NCBI GenBank assembly: GCA_024691065.1
Contig: JAILOA010000398.1
Location: 1 to 7,705, forward strand
Source: Lachnospiraceae bacterium
GTDB lineage: Bacteria; Bacillota; Clostridia; Lachnospirales; Lachnospiraceae
Length of the DNA stretch: 7,705 bases
Direction of reading: 5' to 3'
In this document: piece after piece, positions 4,767-7,705 of the stretch
Numbering within the stretch: the stretch's first letter is position 1
Layout: every line of letters begins with the position of its first letter
Made by a program: the position numbers and the translations under genes
The notes under the pieces: model-generated
Databases searched by the model: none
Told to the model about the DNA's origin: nothing
Seen by the model: the letters and a program-made list of their open reading frames with translations, nothing else

Positions 4767-7705
4767 TTATAATTTTTTCGCTGCATTCGCTATATTCGCA
4801 GCTGCTTTCTTCTGGTCATTAAATGCTTTTATGCTGGCATTAACCTTATTATTCAATGGTTTAAGGTCTTCTATAAGTAATTTATCTTTTACAAAGATTT
4901 TATCAATACCAGTCTTTCCGATTCCATTTTTTAAATAGTTATTAACCACATCAAAATTATAATTTCCAACATTCGCAGTTTTCCTGTCATTTTGTTCCAA
5001 TAAGGTTTTATTGGCTTTATAAGTATCAAGAATATTCTTAAAATCATTTATCTGACCATTCCACAAATCTGCATGATTAGTCTTCATATAATCGCATAAA
5101 TCATCTCTGATTTTATTAAATAATTCCACATCCTTAACCTTTGTAACAGGATTTTTAATTGTATCGGTTTCAATCATATACCTTAAAACCCTATTGGCAT
5201 TGATTTTTCTGATAATATCATTAGCATTTTCACCATTATTTATAATTTGGTTTCCATCTTCCGGATTTGCCTCCTTCAAATAATCGATAAAAAGCTGTCT
5301 GCTGTCATTTTTAATCACATCAAGTGCAAGTGCCTTTTTATCCGGATAAGGACATTGCAATTTTTGATTATTACCTGCTCTTGTCAGATTTATCTGGTTT
5401 AAATTCTTATCAAAGTCTAACTTTTCCTGCATTCTGTCCAAATCAGCAGGAAGAGCACGTGTATTTTGTTTTCTGTTATTGGTGTCCGTGTTAATAAAGC
5501 TTTCTATTTCTACCTTTGACTGTGCATTTAAACGATCTGTTGTATTAATAAGATCATTGTTTGCATATCTGTCATTGATTTCTTTGTAATTTTTTGCAAT
5601 TTTATCTAATGTCACAAGACTTTTTTTGGCTTTTTCAAGGCAAGTTGTATCTACCTCATTTCCTTTGAGTGTTTCTTCTTCAATCCTGGACTCTTCGGCT
5701 TTTATAAAATTTTCTGTCGCCGCAAAGGCTTTTTTTGCCCTGGAATGTAAAACCTTATAACCCTCATTAATACCTGTATATCTCATACCACTTCCATAAA
5801 ACAAATTCTTATCTGTATTTTTCATATCATTAACAAGTTCATTTGTCTTTTTAATCATATTATCATAAAAATTTCTTAATGGAACTGTTCCGGCATTGAT
5901 AGCTTTTAAATCTTTAAAATCCGTATAAATCCGGTCTTCGTTTTTATAAGCATCAACCATTGCGGATTCATTCTTCTTCCAGTTAAAAAATTTATTATCT
6001 CTTTTAAAACCACCCTTTGCTTCATCCCAAATAAGCGAAAACATATTAGAATGTTTTGTTCTGTTATCTACTGAATGTTGTTTAACATACAAATCATTCA
6101 TTCTTAATTTACTGATTTCATCATCACTTAGAATTTTTAAATGATTGGGTTGTGGTTTTTCGTTCTCTGCCGTTTTATAATATTCATTTCCAAGAAGTAT
6201 AGCCTCTTTAACATCATTCAATCTATTTAATGCATGTTTAATTTCCCTATGGCTCAAATCATAACCCATCAACATAGATGTAAGTACCTCAGGTTTTAAA
6301 TTCAATATATTTTTAGCTGTATCTTCCGGAATAATCATAAAATTTTTAAAAGGAAAAACATTTCCTAAACTTATTTCGTCTTTACCTTTATGAGCAAGTC
6401 CGAAGCTTAAATCATTATCAATTCCCTGAATTCCCACAAGCTTTCTTACCTGCTGACCGTTTTCCATTACATTATCGAATTTGTAAGTAAAATTAGCTCC
6501 GTGTCTGTCCGGATTTCCACATATATAATCCAAAATCTGCATATTCGCAAGATCTTTTATTAAGGATGGTGAATTATAAACCATTTTACGATTATATTTA
6601 AGTATATCATTTGATGTATTAAATGTAGCGCTATCCTGACCGGCAGCTGTTTCCATAAATGTACCCTTATATGTTTTATCTCCGATAACAACATGCATAT
6701 TTTTGGATTTAGCTAATAAATTACCGCATCCTATAAGTTCAGCAACGGTACTCATGGCAGAATTTCTCTTATCATTTTGCTTTGTGTAATCAATTCCGTA
6801 ATAATTAAATTTTCCTTTTCCCAACGGAATATCATACATTTCCTTTGCTTCATCAACTAATTCCACAAGTTGACCTTTCACATGACTAAATTCCTTAAAT
6901 AATTCTTCTACCCTTTTATATTCCTCGCTGTTTTTTGCATAATGCTTTCTATCAACAAACATCTGGAAATCATTATTTAAATGTTTTTTAAATAAATTTT
7001 CGAATTCTTCCTTGTTTTTCATAGAAGATAATAATTCTTTTCCGGTTTTAAAATAAGGAGTGGTAGTTATATTCCTTTTGTAAAAGCTCATAAAGTTGGA
7101 ATTGTTTTTTAATAAAAAGCGAACTACAGAAGCTTTTAATTCATCATTTCCTGCAAGTGTAGCAACGCTATTTTTAATTTGTGAATCAGTAGTATATTTT
7201 TTATCAAAAGGCGTGAAAAATCCATCAATTACTTTTCCGTTTTCATCCTGTTGTTTTAAACGTATTCTGGAAGAAGAAGCTGCACCGAACTTTTGAATGT
7301 TTTTATCTTTAAATGTAACGGTTACGGATCTTGAATCCTCAAATAAATCCTTAAAGTTAAATTCGTCAACATTCTTATCAGCGAGTGCATCATGGAAAAG
7401 CTTTATATCCTTTGCTATAACATTTCTGAATTTCCAATATGTATCCATCTCATTTTTACTCAAAAGGGATGTATCAATACTTTCATATGTATAGGCACAT
7501 TTTATGTATTTTTCATATATATCTTCCAATTCTTTTCTGCTCATTAGCTTTTGCTCACCTGATTCCAAATGAGTTTGTATCTTTTTGTTTACATCGGAAA
7601 GATCCTTATAAAAGCCCAGTAAATCGTAGTTATAAGCAAATTTAGCCTTTAAGATATCCAAATATGTCTTATATTGCCCTACTCTTTTCGAAGCTCTGCT
7701 TTCAG
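4767..7705 (-). CDS. Large PI3/PI4-kinase-like (HipA-superfamily) protein, N-terminus beyond the right edge
   Basis: The frame is open to the right edge. A TTG at 7659-7661 begins a 964-residue stretch, but it has no ribosome site and sense codons continue upstream, so the true start lies outside. Numbering below is from that TTG. Residues 325-342 (VVIGDKTYKGTFMETAAG) and 301-313 (SAMSTVAELIGCG) look like kinase N-lobe strands and helix. NPDRHGAN (383-390; 6492-6515) carries the N-x-D-R-H-x-x-N catalytic loop of PI3/PI4K- and HipA-like kinases, with Asp385 as the probable catalytic base. IDNDLSFG (414-421; 6399-6422) is the metal-binding motif equivalent to DFG. An earlier FGAASSSRIRL (125-135) and DGFF (146-149) may form the ATP loop; the ATP lysine is not certain. 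Residues about 500-964 are Lys/Asn-rich, helical and unrecognised, ending in an Ala/Lys helix (KKAAANIANAAKKL). No membrane segment is visible. Its substrate (protein or lipid) is unknown. Confidence 0.65.
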   Translation of the reverse strand, partial: ESRASKRVGQYKTYLDILKAKFAYNYDLLGFYKDLSDVNKKIQTHLESGEQKLMSRKELEDIYEKYIKCAYTYESIDTSLLSKNEMDTYWKFRNVIAKDIKLFHDALADKNVDEFNFKDLFEDSRSVTVTFKDKNIQKFGAASSSRIRLKQQDENGKVIDGFFTPFDKKYTTDSQIKNSVATLAGNDELKASVVRFLLKNNSNFMSFYKRNITTTPYFKTGKELLSSMKNKEEFENLFKKHLNNDFQMFVDRKHYAKNSEEYKRVEELFKEFSHVKGQLVELVDEAKEMYDIPLGKGKFNYYGIDYTKQNDKRNSAMSTVAELIGCGNLLAKSKNMHVVIGDKTYKGTFMETAAGQDSATFNTSNDILKYNRKMVYNSPSLIKDLANMQILDYICGNPDRHGANFTYKFDNVMENGQQVRKLVGIQGIDNDLSFGLAHKGKDEISLGNVFPFKNFMIIPEDTAKNILNLKPEVLTSMLMGYDLSHREIKHALNRLNDVKEAILLGNEYYKTAENEKPQPNHLKILSDDEISKLRMNDLYVKQHSVDNRTKHSNMFSLIWDEAKGGFKRDNKFFNWKKNESAMVDAYKNEDRIYTDFKDLKAINAGTVPLRNFYDNMIKKTNELVNDMKNTDKNLFYGSGMRYTGINEGYKVLHSRAKKAFAATENFIKAEESRIEEETLKGNEVDTTCLEKAKKSLVTLDKIAKNYKEINDRYANNDLINTTDRLNAQSKVEIESFINTDTNNRKQNTRALPADLDRMQEKLDFDKNLNQINLTRAGNNQKLQCPYPDKKALALDVIKNDSRQLFIDYLKEANPEDGNQIINNGENANDIIRKINANRVLRYMIETDTIKNPVTKVKDVELFNKIRDDLCDYMKTNHADLWNGQINDFKNILDTYKANKTLLEQNDRKTANVGNYNFDVVNNYLKNGIGKTGIDKIFVKDKLLIEDLKPLNNKVNASIKAFNDQKKAAANIANAAKKL

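Noticed and set aside
6399..6515. Reading the kinase motifs as a HipA toxin of a HipBA toxin-antitoxin pair
   Set aside because: The protein is far larger than HipA, no helix-turn-helix HipB-like partner gene is visible beside it in the window, and the IDNDLSFG context fits the broader PI4K-like group as well.
7096..7645. Three plus-strand ORFs of 65-68 residues opposite the kinase-like gene
   Set aside because: They are antisense shadows of a well-supported coding frame, with no ribosome sites and no recognisable protein features.

Overview
The window looks like chromosome from a low-GC, anaerobic Firmicute, most likely a gut or rumen Lachnospiraceae such as Butyrivibrio or Roseburia. This rests on the strong AGGAGG-type ribosome sites, the AT-rich codons and the protein style, not on any database match. 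Every gene I can support is on the minus strand, so transcription runs from high to low coordinates.

From right to left, the layout is as follows. (1) 7705-4767 is a very large, Lys/Asn-rich protein whose N-terminus lies beyond the right edge. It carries the catalytic signature of PI3/PI4-kinase-like (HipA-related) kinases, with NPDRHGAN followed by IDNDLSFG, and then a long helical C-terminal half that I do not recognise. A well-formed intrinsic terminator (4697-4738) follows it. (2) 4538-3912 is a 208-residue protein with a degenerate GHKL/HATPase-like (anti-sigma-factor-like) N-terminal segment, and it probably has its own promoter. (3) 3745-599 is a compact four-gene operon, porC-porD-porA-porB, for a complete four-subunit pyruvate (2-oxoacid):ferredoxin oxidoreductase. 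(4) 581 to the left edge is a gene placed 17 bp behind porB. It resembles the CbiE C-terminal half fused to CbiT (precorrin-6Y methyltransferase), but it lacks the first half of CbiE and has a degraded SAM-binding glycine motif. It runs off the window.

The four POR subunits work as one enzyme. PorA and PorB hold thiamine diphosphate and a proximal 4Fe-4S cluster, PorD relays electrons through two more clusters to ferredoxin, and PorC completes the CoA-dependent core. This converts pyruvate and CoA to acetyl-CoA, CO2 and reduced ferredoxin, the central step of anaerobic sugar fermentation. The CbiET-like gene appears to be co-transcribed with it, and its role is unknown.

The unusual parts are the degenerate CbiET-like protein in a POR operon, the large PI4K-like kinase protein, and the GHKL-like protein between them. 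I see no mobile elements, CRISPR arrays, tRNA or rRNA genes. The only gaps above 100 bp are 2747-2870, 3746-3911 and 4539-4766, and each is described below.
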